A stretch of DNA of 64,000 nucleotides from Massilia eurypsychrophila (GCF_002760655.1 NZ_PDOC01000005.1:287091-351090), one strand, 5' to 3'; shown: positions 1-9,319, numbered from the stretch's first letter. Translations and numbers: made by a program. Notes: a model not told the origin generated them from the letters alone.

Positions 1-68
1 CGCTGCATCATCGTGGGGCAGATACTGGTTACTGACGCGACGACTTCGCGCTTGAAACCGGAGGCACC

Positions 69-2030
69 GTGACGCAACCTGGCGACGCTCTTCATCCCCG
101 TCCGTCGGATCAGGACAGCTTCATCGAAAGCCTCAGCCTGTTTGCCCAGCAGCACAGGGCCGGTCACTGGTCGGGCCCATTTTCCGCATTCATGCCCGAG
201 GTCCTGGCGCTGGCGCCCGAACGGGTCGCGCGCAGCTCCCACCAATATATATGGGACATGATCCGCGCCACCTTCGTCCAGGATGCCGACGGCAAGGACC
301 ACTGCAAGCTGTTCGAGGACGAGCTGTTCGGCATCGACGAAGCGATCGACCGCGTCATCGATTACTTCAAGGCCGCGGCGGCCGGCTCCGAAGTGGGCCG
401 GCGCCTGCTGCTGCTGCTCGGGCCGCCGTCGGGCGGCAAGTCCACCCTCGTCATCCTGCTCAAGCGCGGGCTGGAAGAATACAGCTACACCGACGAAGGC
501 GCGCAGTACGCCATCACCGGCTGCCCGGTGCACGAGTCGCCGCTGCACCTGGTACCGCACAGCATGCGCGCCAGCTGCCGCAACACCTACGGCATCGACA
601 TCGCCGGCGAACTATGCCCGCATTGCCGCGCGCGCCTCGAAGACCAGTTCAGCGGCGACTTCATGCAGATGCCGGTCGAACGCTTCTTTATCTCCGAAGC
701 CGGCCGCAGCGGCATCGGCACCTACGCGCCGCACGACCCCACCACGGCCGACCTGGCCGACCTGGTCGGCTCTATCGACCTGTCCAAGGTGGCCGAGTAT
801 GGCGACGAAGGCGATCCGCGCGCATGGTCCTGGTCCGGCGCCGTGTACGCGGCCAGCCGCGGCGTGCTCGAAATGATCGAGATCCTCAAGGTCAAGCGCG
901 AGTTCCTCTACCTGCTGCTGACCCTGACGCAGGAAAAAAACGTCAAGGTGTCGCGCTTTCCGCTGATCTACCTCGACGAAACCATCCTCGCCCACACCAA
1001 CCTGGCCGAGTTCCGCAAATTCCTGCAAGAGAGCGAAAACGAAGCGCTACTCGATCGCATGGTCATCATCCAGGTGCCCTACACGCTCAACTACAGGGAA
1101 GAAGCGCGCATCTATCACAAGCTCATTTCCTCGGCGGCGCCGGCGTTTCGCGACGTCCATCTCGACCCGCATGTGCTGCATGCGGCGGCCGTGTTCGCGA
1201 TCCTCAGCCGCATCCAGGAAAGCGACGACAAGGAAGTCGAACTGGTGCGCAAGGTGCGCATCCATGCCGACGAGGAAGTCGAAGGAGTGAACCGTTCCGA
1301 TGTGCGACGGGTCAAAGAAAAGGACAAGGCGCCGGACGAGGGACTGGCCGGTGTGTCGCCCCGTTTCGTCATCAACGCGCTGTCGAACGCCATCATCCAG
1401 TCGAACCAGAAGAGCCTGTCGACGATGGACGTGCTGCTCGCGCTGAAAGACGGCATCGAGAGCGACGCCCGCATCGATCCGAAGAAAAAGCGCAAGTGGG
1501 TCGACTACCTGGTACTGACGCGCAAGGATTTTTACAACCGCTGGGTCAAGGAAGACGTGCACAAGGCGCTGTTCGTGTCGTTCGAACAGGAAGCGCAGGA
1601 CCTGCTCAACAAATATCTCGACGAGGTGGAGGCGATGCTCGACAACCGCCACATCAAGGATCCGATCACCAGCGAAGAGCGGCGCCCGGACGAGCGCTTC
1701 CTGCGCGCGGTCGAAGAGAAGATCCACATTTCCGAATCGGGCAAGCAGTCGTTCCGCCAGGAGGTGGTGCGCAAGGCGATGGGCGCCTACAAGCGCGGCG
1801 TCAAGTTCGGCCTCGACAGCCATCTGCAGCTCAACGACGCGGTGCAGCAGTATCTGTTCGAGCAGCGGCGCGACGTGCTGCGGCTGGTCAGCTCGGCCAA
1901 GCGGCCCGACGACGAGGTGCGCAACAAGGTCTCGGCCGTCGAAAAACGGCTGGTCGATGAATACGGCTACGACAGCCACAGCGCACGTGAAGCGCTAAAC
2001 TATGTGACGACTTTGCTGGCGCAGGAATAG
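69..2030 (+). CDS. prkA: PrkA-family serine protein kinase (YeaG type)
   Basis: A 653-residue protein of the usual PrkA length. An AAA+-like N-terminal domain (about residues 20-380) has a Walker A motif GPPSGGKS at 118-125 and a Walker B-like LIYLDE near 297. The C-terminal third matches the PrkA kinase domain. The start is GTG, chosen because GGAGGC lies just upstream. It is the first gene of a tight trio with yeaH and spoVR. In enterobacteria the equivalent proteins (YeaG, YeaH, YcgB) act in sustained nitrogen starvation and stationary phase. The family and operon are clear from sequence; substrates are unknown. The 68 bases upstream hold the ribosome site and no other feature I can support. 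Confidence 0.95.
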   Translation: MTQPGDALHPRPSDQDSFIESLSLFAQQHRAGHWSGPFSAFMPEVLALAPERVARSSHQYIWDMIRATFVQDADGKDHCKLFEDELFGIDEAIDRVIDYFKAAAAGSEVGRRLLLLLGPPSGGKSTLVILLKRGLEEYSYTDEGAQYAITGCPVHESPLHLVPHSMRASCRNTYGIDIAGELCPHCRARLEDQFSGDFMQMPVERFFISEAGRSGIGTYAPHDPTTADLADLVGSIDLSKVAEYGDEGDPRAWSWSGAVYAASRGVLEMIEILKVKREFLYLLLTLTQEKNVKVSRFPLIYLDETILAHTNLAEFRKFLQESENEALLDRMVIIQVPYTLNYREEARIYHKLISSAAPAFRDVHLDPHVLHAAAVFAILSRIQESDDKEVELVRKVRIHADEEVEGVNRSDVRRVKEKDKAPDEGLAGVSPRFVINALSNAIIQSNQKSLSTMDVLLALKDGIESDARIDPKKKRKWVDYLVLTRKDFYNRWVKEDVHKALFVSFEQEAQDLLNKYLDEVEAMLDNRHIKDPITSEERRPDERFLRAVEEKIHISESGKQSFRQEVVRKAMGAYKRGVKFGLDSHLQLNDAVQQYLFEQRRDVLRLVSSAKRPDDEVRNKVSAVEKRLVDEYGYDSHSAREALNYVTTLLAQE

Positions 2031-2047
2031 CCAGTGCGGGAGGCGGC

Positions 2048-3259
2048 GTGACGGCGACGATCAATACGGCCTGGTACGACCTGTTTTCGCGCGGTGCGCG
2101 CGACTGGCTGCGGCACAACGATAAAGTGCGCGAAGCCGTCCTCAGCCACTTGCCCGAGCTGATCGCCGGCCCCGACCTGATCACCGGCTCGCAGCAGCGC
2201 ACCGTGCAAGTGCCGGTGCGCCTGCTCGAACACGCCCGCTTCAAGCTCGCCGACGGCCGCTCCAGCAGCGGCGCGGGCCAGGGCGACGGCCAGCCGGGCG
2301 ACGTGCTGCATCCGGCTCCGCAGGGCAGCGCCGGCCAGGGCGAGGCGGGCGAAGGCGGCAATGGCGAAGGATCGCTGCAGCTGATGCTCGAATTCTCGGT
2401 CGACGAGGTGATGGACTGGCTGTGGGAGGAACTCAAGCTGCCCGACCTGAAACCCAAGCCCAACAGCCGCGTCGACGAGCCCGACCTGGTGCGCGAAGGC
2501 TGGGACAAGCGCGGCGCGCCGTCGCGGCTGGATCGGCGCCGCACCGCAAAAGAGGCAATCAAGCGGCGCGCGGTGCAGGCCGACCCGGTGCCGTTTACCA
2601 ACGAGGACCTGCGCTTTCGCCAGATCGTCGCCCGTCAACGGCCCAGCACATCGGCGATGGTGTTCTTCGTCATCGACGTTTCGGCAAGCATGACCCAGCT
2701 CGAACGCAAGCTGGCCAAATCGTTCTTCTTTTTCGCGCTGCAAGGCATTCGCCGCAAGTACGCCAAGGTCGGCACCCGCTTCATCGCCCACACCACGCGC
2801 GCCTGGGAGTTCAGCGAAGCGGAATTCTTCCAGGTATCCGGCAGCGGCGGCACCATCGCCTCGAGCGCGCTTCGCCTGACGCTCGACCTGGTGCGCAGCG
2901 AGGTTGACCCGGCGCACGAGAATATCTACATGTTCTACGCGTCCGATGGCGAGAACTTCACCGAGGACCGGGCAGCAGCCAGCCAGGCGCTGACGGAGCT
3001 GGCCGGCAACCTGAACTACATCGGCTATGTCGAGACGCTGCCGGGCATGCCGCGCTCGCTCGACACCGAGATGCGCCGCTTGTGCAGCGACCTCGAACGG
3101 CGCGGCCTGCCGGTCGGCAGCAGCATCCTCGCCGGCACCGACGACGTCTGGCGCGCGCTGCGCAAGTTCTTTATCCAAGAAGCCGGCGCGGAAGGCGGCG
3201 CCGGCGCAGCGGCCGACGCTCGCGCCGTTCCACGCGGCGCCGGGCGGGAAGCGCTCTGA
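2048..3259 (+). CDS. yeaH: YeaH/YhbH family protein (DUF444, VWA-like)
   Basis: A 403-residue DUF444 protein. It has a Gly/Ser/Gln-rich linker (about 70-110) and then a von Willebrand A-like domain whose metal-site motif DVSAS is at 210-214. It starts with GTG 17 bases after prkA and its TGA overlaps the ATG of spoVR (ATGA), so translation is probably coupled. In this conserved trio YeaH is the partner of the PrkA kinase. The molecular role is not established beyond stress association. Confidence 0.93.
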   Translation: MTATINTAWYDLFSRGARDWLRHNDKVREAVLSHLPELIAGPDLITGSQQRTVQVPVRLLEHARFKLADGRSSSGAGQGDGQPGDVLHPAPQGSAGQGEAGEGGNGEGSLQLMLEFSVDEVMDWLWEELKLPDLKPKPNSRVDEPDLVREGWDKRGAPSRLDRRRTAKEAIKRRAVQADPVPFTNEDLRFRQIVARQRPSTSAMVFFVIDVSASMTQLERKLAKSFFFFALQGIRRKYAKVGTRFIAHTTRAWEFSEAEFFQVSGSGGTIASSALRLTLDLVRSEVDPAHENIYMFYASDGENFTEDRAAASQALTELAGNLNYIGYVETLPGMPRSLDTEMRRLCSDLERRGLPVGSSILAGTDDVWRALRKFFIQEAGAEGGAGAAADARAVPRGAGREAL

Positions 3260-4635
3260 TGAGCGCGGCCGCCGGCACGCCGTCCCAGTGCCTGGCCGAG
3301 TACGCCGAGCGCATCGAGGCGCTTGGGCGCGAACTGGGCATGGATTTTTTTCCGGTCAGTTTTGACCTGGTGCCGAGCAGTTTCATGGTCGAGATCGCCG
3401 TCTACGGCTTGCCGGTGCGGATGCGTCACTGGTCGTTCGGCGTGCGCTACATCCACCACCTGGTGCGCCAGCACATGGGCCACTCGAAGATCTTCGAAGT
3501 CATGTTTCCGGGCGATCCTTGCCAGGCGTTCATGCTCGAACACAATTCGCTGGCCGAGAACACCCTGGTGACGGCGCACGTGCTCGGCCACGCCGACTTC
3601 GCCAAAAACAATCAGCTGTTCGCCCGCTTCATCGCCATGGCCGGCAGCCACATCCTCGAACAGAGCGCGGCGCGCGCCAACCGGCTCGAGCGCGCCCTGG
3701 CCGCCCATGGCCAGCAGCGGGTCGAAGCGGTGCTCGATGCCGCGCTGGCGCTGGAAACGCACATCGACATCAACCAGCCGCTGCACCGCGAGCGCTATGC
3801 CGAGTTTGTCGCGCCGGTCGCGCAAGCGCCGCCTGACCCGTTCCGCGACCGGTTCGCCCGCCTGCCGGGCGAACAGCGGGCGGCGCCGGCGAAGGCGCCG
3901 CCGCAACCGGAAACGGACCTGCTGTGGTTCATCGCGCACTACGCGCCGGACATGGAAGACTGGGAGCGCGACATCTTCCTGGCGGTGCGCGAAGAAGCGT
4001 TCTATTTCCATCCGATCTATGCCTGCCAAATCATGAACGAAGGCTGGGCGTCGTATTGGCATGCGCGGCTGCTGCGCGAGGCCACGTTCCTGCCGTCCGA
4101 CCTGTACGTGTCGGCCATCAAGTCGCATTCCGACGTCGTGCGTCCTTTCGCCGGCGGCCAGCAGCTGGCGCTGTCGCTGAACCCCTACCACCTCGGCTTT
4201 TCGATGTGGGAGCACATCATCGCCAGGCACGGCATGGAAACGGCGCGCCAGGTCGTGCGGGAGGAAGACGACTTCGGCTTCATTCGCAACTACCTCGACG
4301 GCGAACTGGCCGAGCAGCTCGACCTGTTCGTCTACGAAGAGCGCAAGGACGGCGAAACGAAGGTGGTCAGCCGCGACATCCATGCGATCCGCGAGGCGAT
4401 CCTGGCGCCGAAGTTCAACTTCGGCGCGCCGGCGGTGACGGTGGCCAAAGTGGGCGCCGACGGCAGCCTCGACCTGCGTCACGACTACCTGCGCGACGGA
4501 CGCGGGCTCGACCTCGGGCAGGCCGAGCGGGTCGTCGATTATGTGACGCGGGTATGGCGGCGCCCGGTGACCTTGCATACGGTCGACTTCCGCGGCGTCG
4601 TCAGGGTGTTGCCGGCGAAGAAACCGCTTGGCTGA
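3259..4635 (+). CDS. SpoVR family protein (YcgB type)
   Basis: A 458-residue SpoVR-family protein. The frame is open further upstream, but the ATG at 3259 overlapping the yeaH stop is the natural start and gives the family's usual N-terminus. Family-type blocks are visible, such as the stretch around HPIYACQIMNEGWASYWHA with its conserved His, Glu and Trp residues. It is the third gene of the prkA-yeaH-spoVR stress module. The name comes from a Bacillus spore-cortex gene, but this organism shows no sporulation genes. The biochemical function is unknown. Confidence 0.93.
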   Translation: MSAAAGTPSQCLAEYAERIEALGRELGMDFFPVSFDLVPSSFMVEIAVYGLPVRMRHWSFGVRYIHHLVRQHMGHSKIFEVMFPGDPCQAFMLEHNSLAENTLVTAHVLGHADFAKNNQLFARFIAMAGSHILEQSAARANRLERALAAHGQQRVEAVLDAALALETHIDINQPLHRERYAEFVAPVAQAPPDPFRDRFARLPGEQRAAPAKAPPQPETDLLWFIAHYAPDMEDWERDIFLAVREEAFYFHPIYACQIMNEGWASYWHARLLREATFLPSDLYVSAIKSHSDVVRPFAGGQQLALSLNPYHLGFSMWEHIIARHGMETARQVVREEDDFGFIRNYLDGELAEQLDLFVYEERKDGETKVVSRDIHAIREAILAPKFNFGAPAVTVAKVGADGSLDLRHDYLRDGRGLDLGQAERVVDYVTRVWRRPVTLHTVDFRGVVRVLPAKKPLG

Positions 4636-4650
4636 TCGCCCGCGGCGCCT

Positions 4651-4694
4651 GTCAGGTCTGACTGTTGCTCCCGGTTATGTTGAGATTCCTCAAC
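4651..4694. repeat. Short inverted repeats between spoVR and prsT
   Basis: Two small dyads lie in the 125-base gap. GTCAGGTCTGAC at 4651-4662 shares TCAGGTCTGAC with the palindrome at 34614-34666. GTTGAG-ATTC-CTCAAC at 4679-4694 is a perfect six-base hairpin without a T-run. They may be a REP-like remnant or a weak terminator or attenuator after spoVR. Confidence 0.4.
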
Positions 4695-4760
4695 AAGCGC
4701 GCCGGCCGCTTGCCTACCCTGTTAGTGACCCACATCAACTGTCGCACCCAGGAGGATTGC

Positions 4761-6513
4761 ATGATCCGGCCAACCAGGACCCTCAAGGCCCGCTACCATC
4801 GGCGTGTCGCGCTGGCGCTGTCGCTCGGCATGGCGCTGGGCGCCTGCCAGCGCGGCACCGATCCGAGCGCGCTGATCGCCGAGGCGCGCAACTACCGGCA
4901 ACAGGGCGACATCGGAAGCGAAGTATCCGGCGGCCACCGAATCGCTGCAACAGATCCTGCGCGGCGCACCGGATTACTACCCGGCCATTTTGCTGCTGGG
5001 CGCGGTTGCATCGGCCACCGGCGCCAACCAGCTGGCCGAACAGCAGGTGCAAAAATTTCTCGCCGCCTATCCGGGCCACTTGCAAGCGACCAAGCTATTG
5101 GCCGCCCTGCAACTGCGCGCCAACAACAGCAGCGCCGCGCTGGAACTGATGGCGCCGGTGCTGGCGCGCCACGCCGATGACGCCGACCTGCTGACCCTGG
5201 CTGGCGAAGCGCACATGCGCGCGCGCCATTTCAGCCAGGCCGCCGACTCCTTCGAGCGCGCCAGCAACTTGCGCCCGCGCACGTCGAGCCTGCATACCGC
5301 CGCCGCGCTTGGGCGCCTGGCCAACGGCGAACACGAGCGCGCGCTGGCCGAACTCGAACGCGCCGCGGTACTCGATGTCAAGTCGCCGCGCAGCGGCACC
5401 TTGCTGGTGATGGGCTTCTGCTGGCAAGAGCGTGCCTGGCGCGACAATCCCGATTCGCTATCGCTGGCGCTCAGGCTGACCGATTATTACGTGCGCGGCG
5501 GCGACACCCGCAAGGCGCTGGTATTGGCGCAAAAACTGCAAGCCGGCAATCCATCCAACCCGGACGCGCTGGCCATGCTGGCGCACGTGCACGTCGCCAA
5601 GAAAGATCTGCTGGCGGCCGCCGATGCCTACACCAGGCTCGCCGTCTTGCTGCCCACGTCGGCCAGGCCGCACATGAAGTTGGCCGCGCTGCAACTGGCG
5701 ATGCGCGACGAGCGCGCCGCCACCGCCGCCTTGCGCAAAGCCATCGCCATTGAACCGGGCCTGATGGACGCGCACCAGACGCTGCTGGCGATGCTGCTGG
5801 CGCAAAAAAAATTCGCCGAGGCCGTACAGCTGGTGCGTGCCATGCAGCAGCGCCTGCCGCAGGCGAGCGGCGGCTACAAGCTCGAGGGCGACCTGCGCAC
5901 GGCGCAGGCCCAGCCGGCCGCGGCGCTGGCGGCCTACGAACGGGCCTTCGCGCTCGAGCCTGCCAGCGCGCTGATGGTGCAGCTGCACGGCGCGCTGGTG
6001 GCGGCCGGCAAGCCGGGCGAGGCCGACCAGCGCATCGCCGAGTGGCTTCAGCGCAACCCCGACGACGTGCCGGCCAGGCTGCACGACGCCAGCAGCAAGC
6101 TGGTAAGAACCAACTTTCCCAAAGCAATCGAACAACTGGAGGAAGTGCTGCGGCGCGATCCGAACCACGTGCTCGCCCTCAACGACCTGGCCTGGAGCTA
6201 CCAGCGCATAGACGACAAGCGGGCGCTCGCCTTTGCCGAGCGCGCCTACAGGCTGGCGCCGGGCAGCCCGGCCATCATGGACACGCTCGGCTGGATCTGC
6301 GTGGAAAATGGCGACCTGGCGCGCGCGCTGCCGCTGCTGCAAAAAGCCAGCGCGCTCGCGCCCGACGCCAGCGAAATCCGCTACCACTTCGGGCTGGTGC
6401 TGGCCAGGTCGGGCGACAAGCGCGGCGCCCGCCGCGAACTCGAGCGCCTGCTCGCCTCGACGGTCGATCCGTCCCGCCGCGCCGAGGCCAAGGCCTTGCT
6501 TGCCACCTTGTAA
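4761..6513 (+). pseudogene. prsT: Broken PEP-CTERM system TPR-repeat lipoprotein PrsT
   Basis: The start ATG follows a strong GGAGG. The product begins with a lipoprotein signal peptide (lipobox LGAC, Cys at residue 28) and a short PrsT-like N-terminus ending in RQQGD. Near 4911 the homology moves by one base into another frame, which reads KYPAATESLQQIL and then runs open to 6513 as a chain of TPR units ending in the typical PrsT C-terminus. Full PrsT proteins are about 900 residues; only about 584 codons are present. The N-terminal TPR array appears deleted at the frame break, and a second block seems missing near 5410-5440, where two unrelated TPR halves meet (TLLVM / RAWRDNPDSL). The original start reads to a stop at 5180. 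The frameshift alone could be a sequencing error; the shortening could not. Confidence 0.75.
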
Positions 6514-6531
6514 GGCAGACGATGCGCCAGC

Positions 6532-8265
6532 TTAGGTGCCAGGTCCCGGTGGCAGCGGCCCCGGCCGTCCCGTTTGTCGGCGAATTTGACACACCTGCGC
6601 GCCCGCCCTGCCCGGCTCATAACGCCCCGGCGCGATGATGCCGTCCGGGTCGAGCGCGCGCTTGATCCGGCTGACCACCTTCCAGAATACGTCGCCATGC
6701 GGGTCGAGCCCTGCCATCGACTGGATGCCGACGCGGTATGGAATGTATCCGGCGCGCATTACCGTATCGAACAACGCCCGGTAGCATTGCTTGGCGCGCG
6801 CCACTTCCGCCGGGTCTTCCTTGTCGTAGGCGACGGTAATGACGCCGCCGAGCGAGCGCTCGTTGATCATGCTGAAGGTGACGAACAGGTCGAAGCCATG
6901 CTCCTCGAAGATCGGCGCCACCATCGCGTGCAGCGCCAGCGCGTCGGCGCCGCGCATCGGCAGGATTGGCGAGACCCACAGCAGCCCGCAGTTGTCCGCC
7001 GCCGGGTTCGCCTGCAGCGGAAACTGCGCCGGCAGGCCGCCGCGCCGGCGCCAGTAGGCCCCTGCAAGGAAGCGTCCGTTCGGCACGCCGCGGTTCATGG
7101 CAAACAGCGCCTCGCCCATCGCCACCTGCGCGCGCAGGCGCTCGCCCAGGCCGAAGTAGCCGAGCAGACGCGCCAGCCGGGCGCCGATGCGCAGCTTTTC
7201 CTCTGTAAGAAAAGTCGACGTTGCTGCCGTGCCACGCAGGGCCCGGCGCAGCGCATCGCGCGCCGCCGCCACTTGCGCGCGGCTGCCGTACAGGGCGCCC
7301 GACACCGTCCACGCGCCGGCGCCGGCTTTTTCGCGCAAGGCGCGCCGCACCGCCTTCGGCACCGGCGCCTGGTCGCCGGCCTGCTCGCGCGGGAAGGCAC
7401 GCCCGCCCGAAATGACGCGCAGGTCGTTGCCGATATGAACGATGCTGCGCAAGGTGCCGTCGAGCCTGAGCGGACGCAGCGCATCGACCACCGGGCCGAT
7501 ATCGGCGTGCTCGGGCACCGTGCAGATGAAGTGGTTGATGCATTCGGCCTTCGGCATCAGCCAGATGCCGACCTGGGTGACGACGCCGAAATTGGACTGG
7601 GTGAACAAGCCGTCGAGGAACGGGCCTACGCCGTACGGAAACAGGTGCGCCGCGCGCGCATTTGGATAGTGGCCAAAGCCGGTGTCGAGCACTTCGCCGC
7701 TGGCCAGCACCACCTGCAGCCCGGCGATGTGCTGCAGCCGGTTGCCGTACGGCGAATGGCCGAAACCGCGTTCGAGGATGTTGCCCAGAAAGCTGGTGTC
7801 GGGGCCGGCGCCGGTGCAGTCGGTCCACAGGTCGATCTGATGCGTGCGCAGGTAATCGGCCAGCTGCTGCTGGGTCACGCCCGGCTCGATCACCGCATAC
7901 GCCAGTTGCGGGTCGACCTGCACGATCCGGTTCATGCGCGACAGCTCCAGCACGACCTGGCCGTCGGTGACCGCGCAGGCGTCGCCGTAGCCCCAGTTCT
8001 TGCCGGTGCTCACCGAGTACAGCGGGGTCTGGTGACGGCGCGCCAGGTTGACCAGCGCGATCACTTCGGCGCGCGAGGCGGCGCTGACTACCGCCAGCGG
8101 CGCCGTGCTGCGCGAGGCGGTGCTGCGCGCATAGCGCTCGAGCGTGTCGGCGTCGTCGCGCACATGCTCGGCGCCAACGACCTGGCGCATCGCCCGCAGC
8201 AGCAGCGCGCCGCGGCCGGCGCTGCCAGGTCCCCTGCCTTCGTGTCTTGCATCCTGTTCAGCCAT
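6532..8265 (-). CDS. FAD-dependent oxidase, vanillyl-alcohol oxidase/p-cresol methylhydroxylase family
   Basis: A 577-residue PCMH/VAO-type flavoprotein. The FAD-binding half covers about 50-240 (STGKNWGYGD, PYGVGPFLDGLFTQSNFGVV) and the substrate cap follows. Residues matching the phenolate-binding set of vanillyl-alcohol oxidase are present: Tyr93 (GYG) and the Tyr510-Arg511 pair (PYRVG). The His that carries covalent FAD in VAO is not evident in the corresponding segment (ERSLGGVITVAY), so FAD may be non-covalent. The last ~27 residues after IIAPGRY look like a non-family extension. It starts 9 bases after the N-acyl amino acid synthase, so the two are one operon. A para-phenol substrate is inferred, with N-acyl-tyrosine a good candidate. 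Confidence 0.85.
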   Translation of the reverse strand: MAEQDARHEGRGPGSAGRGALLLRAMRQVVGAEHVRDDADTLERYARSTASRSTAPLAVVSAASRAEVIALVNLARRHQTPLYSVSTGKNWGYGDACAVTDGQVVLELSRMNRIVQVDPQLAYAVIEPGVTQQQLADYLRTHQIDLWTDCTGAGPDTSFLGNILERGFGHSPYGNRLQHIAGLQVVLASGEVLDTGFGHYPNARAAHLFPYGVGPFLDGLFTQSNFGVVTQVGIWLMPKAECINHFICTVPEHADIGPVVDALRPLRLDGTLRSIVHIGNDLRVISGGRAFPREQAGDQAPVPKAVRRALREKAGAGAWTVSGALYGSRAQVAAARDALRRALRGTAATSTFLTEEKLRIGARLARLLGYFGLGERLRAQVAMGEALFAMNRGVPNGRFLAGAYWRRRGGLPAQFPLQANPAADNCGLLWVSPILPMRGADALALHAMVAPIFEEHGFDLFVTFSMINERSLGGVITVAYDKEDPAEVARAKQCYRALFDTVMRAGYIPYRVGIQSMAGLDPHGDVFWKVVSRIKRALDPDGIIAPGRYEPGRAGAQVCQIRRQTGRPGPLPPGPGT

Positions 8266-8274
8266 GGCCGTTCC

Positions 8275-9018
8275 TTAGTTGAGTCCGGCGATCAGGCGGG
8301 CGGTGATGCCCGGCTCGTCGGTCGACGCGAAAAAGTAGGGATAGAACGAGCGTTCCTCGCCGTGCTGCTCCATCAGGCCGCCCCAGCGGGCGATCTGCTC
8401 GCCCATCTGCTCGAGCGGCAGGCGCAGCAGCACGGCCGGCGCGCCGACCCGGCTGCATTCGCGCTCGGCGCCGAAATCCTGGAATCCCAGCATGCGCTGA
8501 TAGAACATCACGTGGCGCGGATTGACCTCGATGACGTAGTCGGAATAGCGGTGGATGTTGCGCGCGTAAATGTAGGAGATGTGGATCAGCGAGGCAAACA
8601 CGCGCTTGCTCACGCCCTTGTCGATGGCCAGCCGCGACGGTTCGCACAGGCGCCGCCCCTGCGCGCGCAGCAGCGCCAGCTTGTCGCCGAAGTTGTCGTC
8701 GGCCGGCAGCTGCACCTCGCTGTCGAGGCACAGGCTCATCGTGCCGACCAGCATGCCGCCGGTCTCGGCGTACAGGGTGATCTTGATGGCTTCATGGAAG
8801 CGGTTCGGCTCGAACGCGTAGCCGCGCCACCCGTACATCTTGCGGATCAGCAGGCTGGCCGCCTCGCGGTGGCGCGCCGAGCTGGCCATGCGGATGTGGA
8901 AGATCTGGACGTCGAGCGGGTGGTCGAGCGCCGGATCGGTGCCGTGTTCGCCGATGCACAATTCGCGCGCGCCGGCGGGAGCTGCAAATGTCGCGATGGG
9001 TAATTCATCCTGAATCAT
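8275..9018 (-). CDS. N-acyl amino acid synthase, FeeM family (PEP-CTERM/exosortase-associated acyltransferase)
   Basis: A 247-residue GNAT/autoinducer-synthase-fold protein. The block RKMYGWRGYAFEPNRFHEAI, the following YAETGGMLVGTMSLCLDS and the LCEPSRLAID region are typical of the FeeM-like acyltransferases linked to PEP-CTERM loci. These enzymes join a long acyl chain from acyl-ACP to an amino acid, often tyrosine. The start is the ATG at 9018, behind GGAGG; the longer frame upstream lacks such a site. It is the first gene of a leftward pair with a VAO-type oxidase. Amino acid specificity cannot be read from the sequence. Confidence 0.82.
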   Translation of the reverse strand: MIQDELPIATFAAPAGARELCIGEHGTDPALDHPLDVQIFHIRMASSARHREAASLLIRKMYGWRGYAFEPNRFHEAIKITLYAETGGMLVGTMSLCLDSEVQLPADDNFGDKLALLRAQGRRLCEPSRLAIDKGVSKRVFASLIHISYIYARNIHRYSDYVIEVNPRHVMFYQRMLGFQDFGAERECSRVGAPAVLLRLPLEQMGEQIARWGGLMEQHGEERSFYPYFFASTDEPGITARLIAGLN

Positions 9019-9319
9019 GGTGTCGTCCTCCGGTTGGCCAGGCACGCCGCGCGCGGGCCTGGATTGATGAGTTGTCAACGTCAGACAGAGTCATGCGTAG
9101 AACAGTTCCGGCCTCAGCAACAGAGTTTGCCTTTGGACAAATCAAGGTTTTTTTCGGAAATTCTTGCACATGCTGCCGAGGCGGCTTGCCGGCCGCACGC
9201 GTCGATTGCCATGTCCTTGATTCCACAGTCGAAATTGGCATGGCATGAAGCTTGCGAGAAGCTGTGGCAAGGGCCGCGGCGCCCGAGTCGTTCAGTTCTT
9301 GTCCACCGGAGGGCCAGCG
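9019..9319. other. Divergent intergenic region (N-acyl amino acid synthase / PEP-CTERM protein)
   Basis: This 301-base gap separates the leftward acyltransferase operon from the rightward PEP-CTERM gene. I see no coding potential. It contains a good sigma-54 promoter for the rightward gene (9241-9255). Room remains upstream of it for the enhancer site expected for PrsR, but I could not identify a PrsR box. No convincing promoter for the leftward genes was found. Confidence 0.6.
9241..9255 (+). promoter_or_regulatory. Sigma-54 (RpoN) promoter for the PEP-CTERM gene
   Basis: TGGCATGAAGCTTGC matches the -24/-12 consensus TGGCAC-N5-TTGC, with GG and GC exactly ten bases apart. It sits 65 bases before the PEP-CTERM start codon. 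An EBP-type activator (PrsR, 24558-25910) is encoded in the same locus and PrsR/RpoN control of PEP-CTERM genes is known in related bacteria, which supports function. Confidence 0.72.

Noticed and set aside
3025..4578. Open frame of about 517 codons on the minus strand
   Set aside because: It mirrors the SpoVR gene and has no recognisable family.
6574..9003. Open frame of about 809 codons on the plus strand
   Set aside because: It runs opposite both the VAO-type oxidase and the acyltransferase and has no domain pattern.
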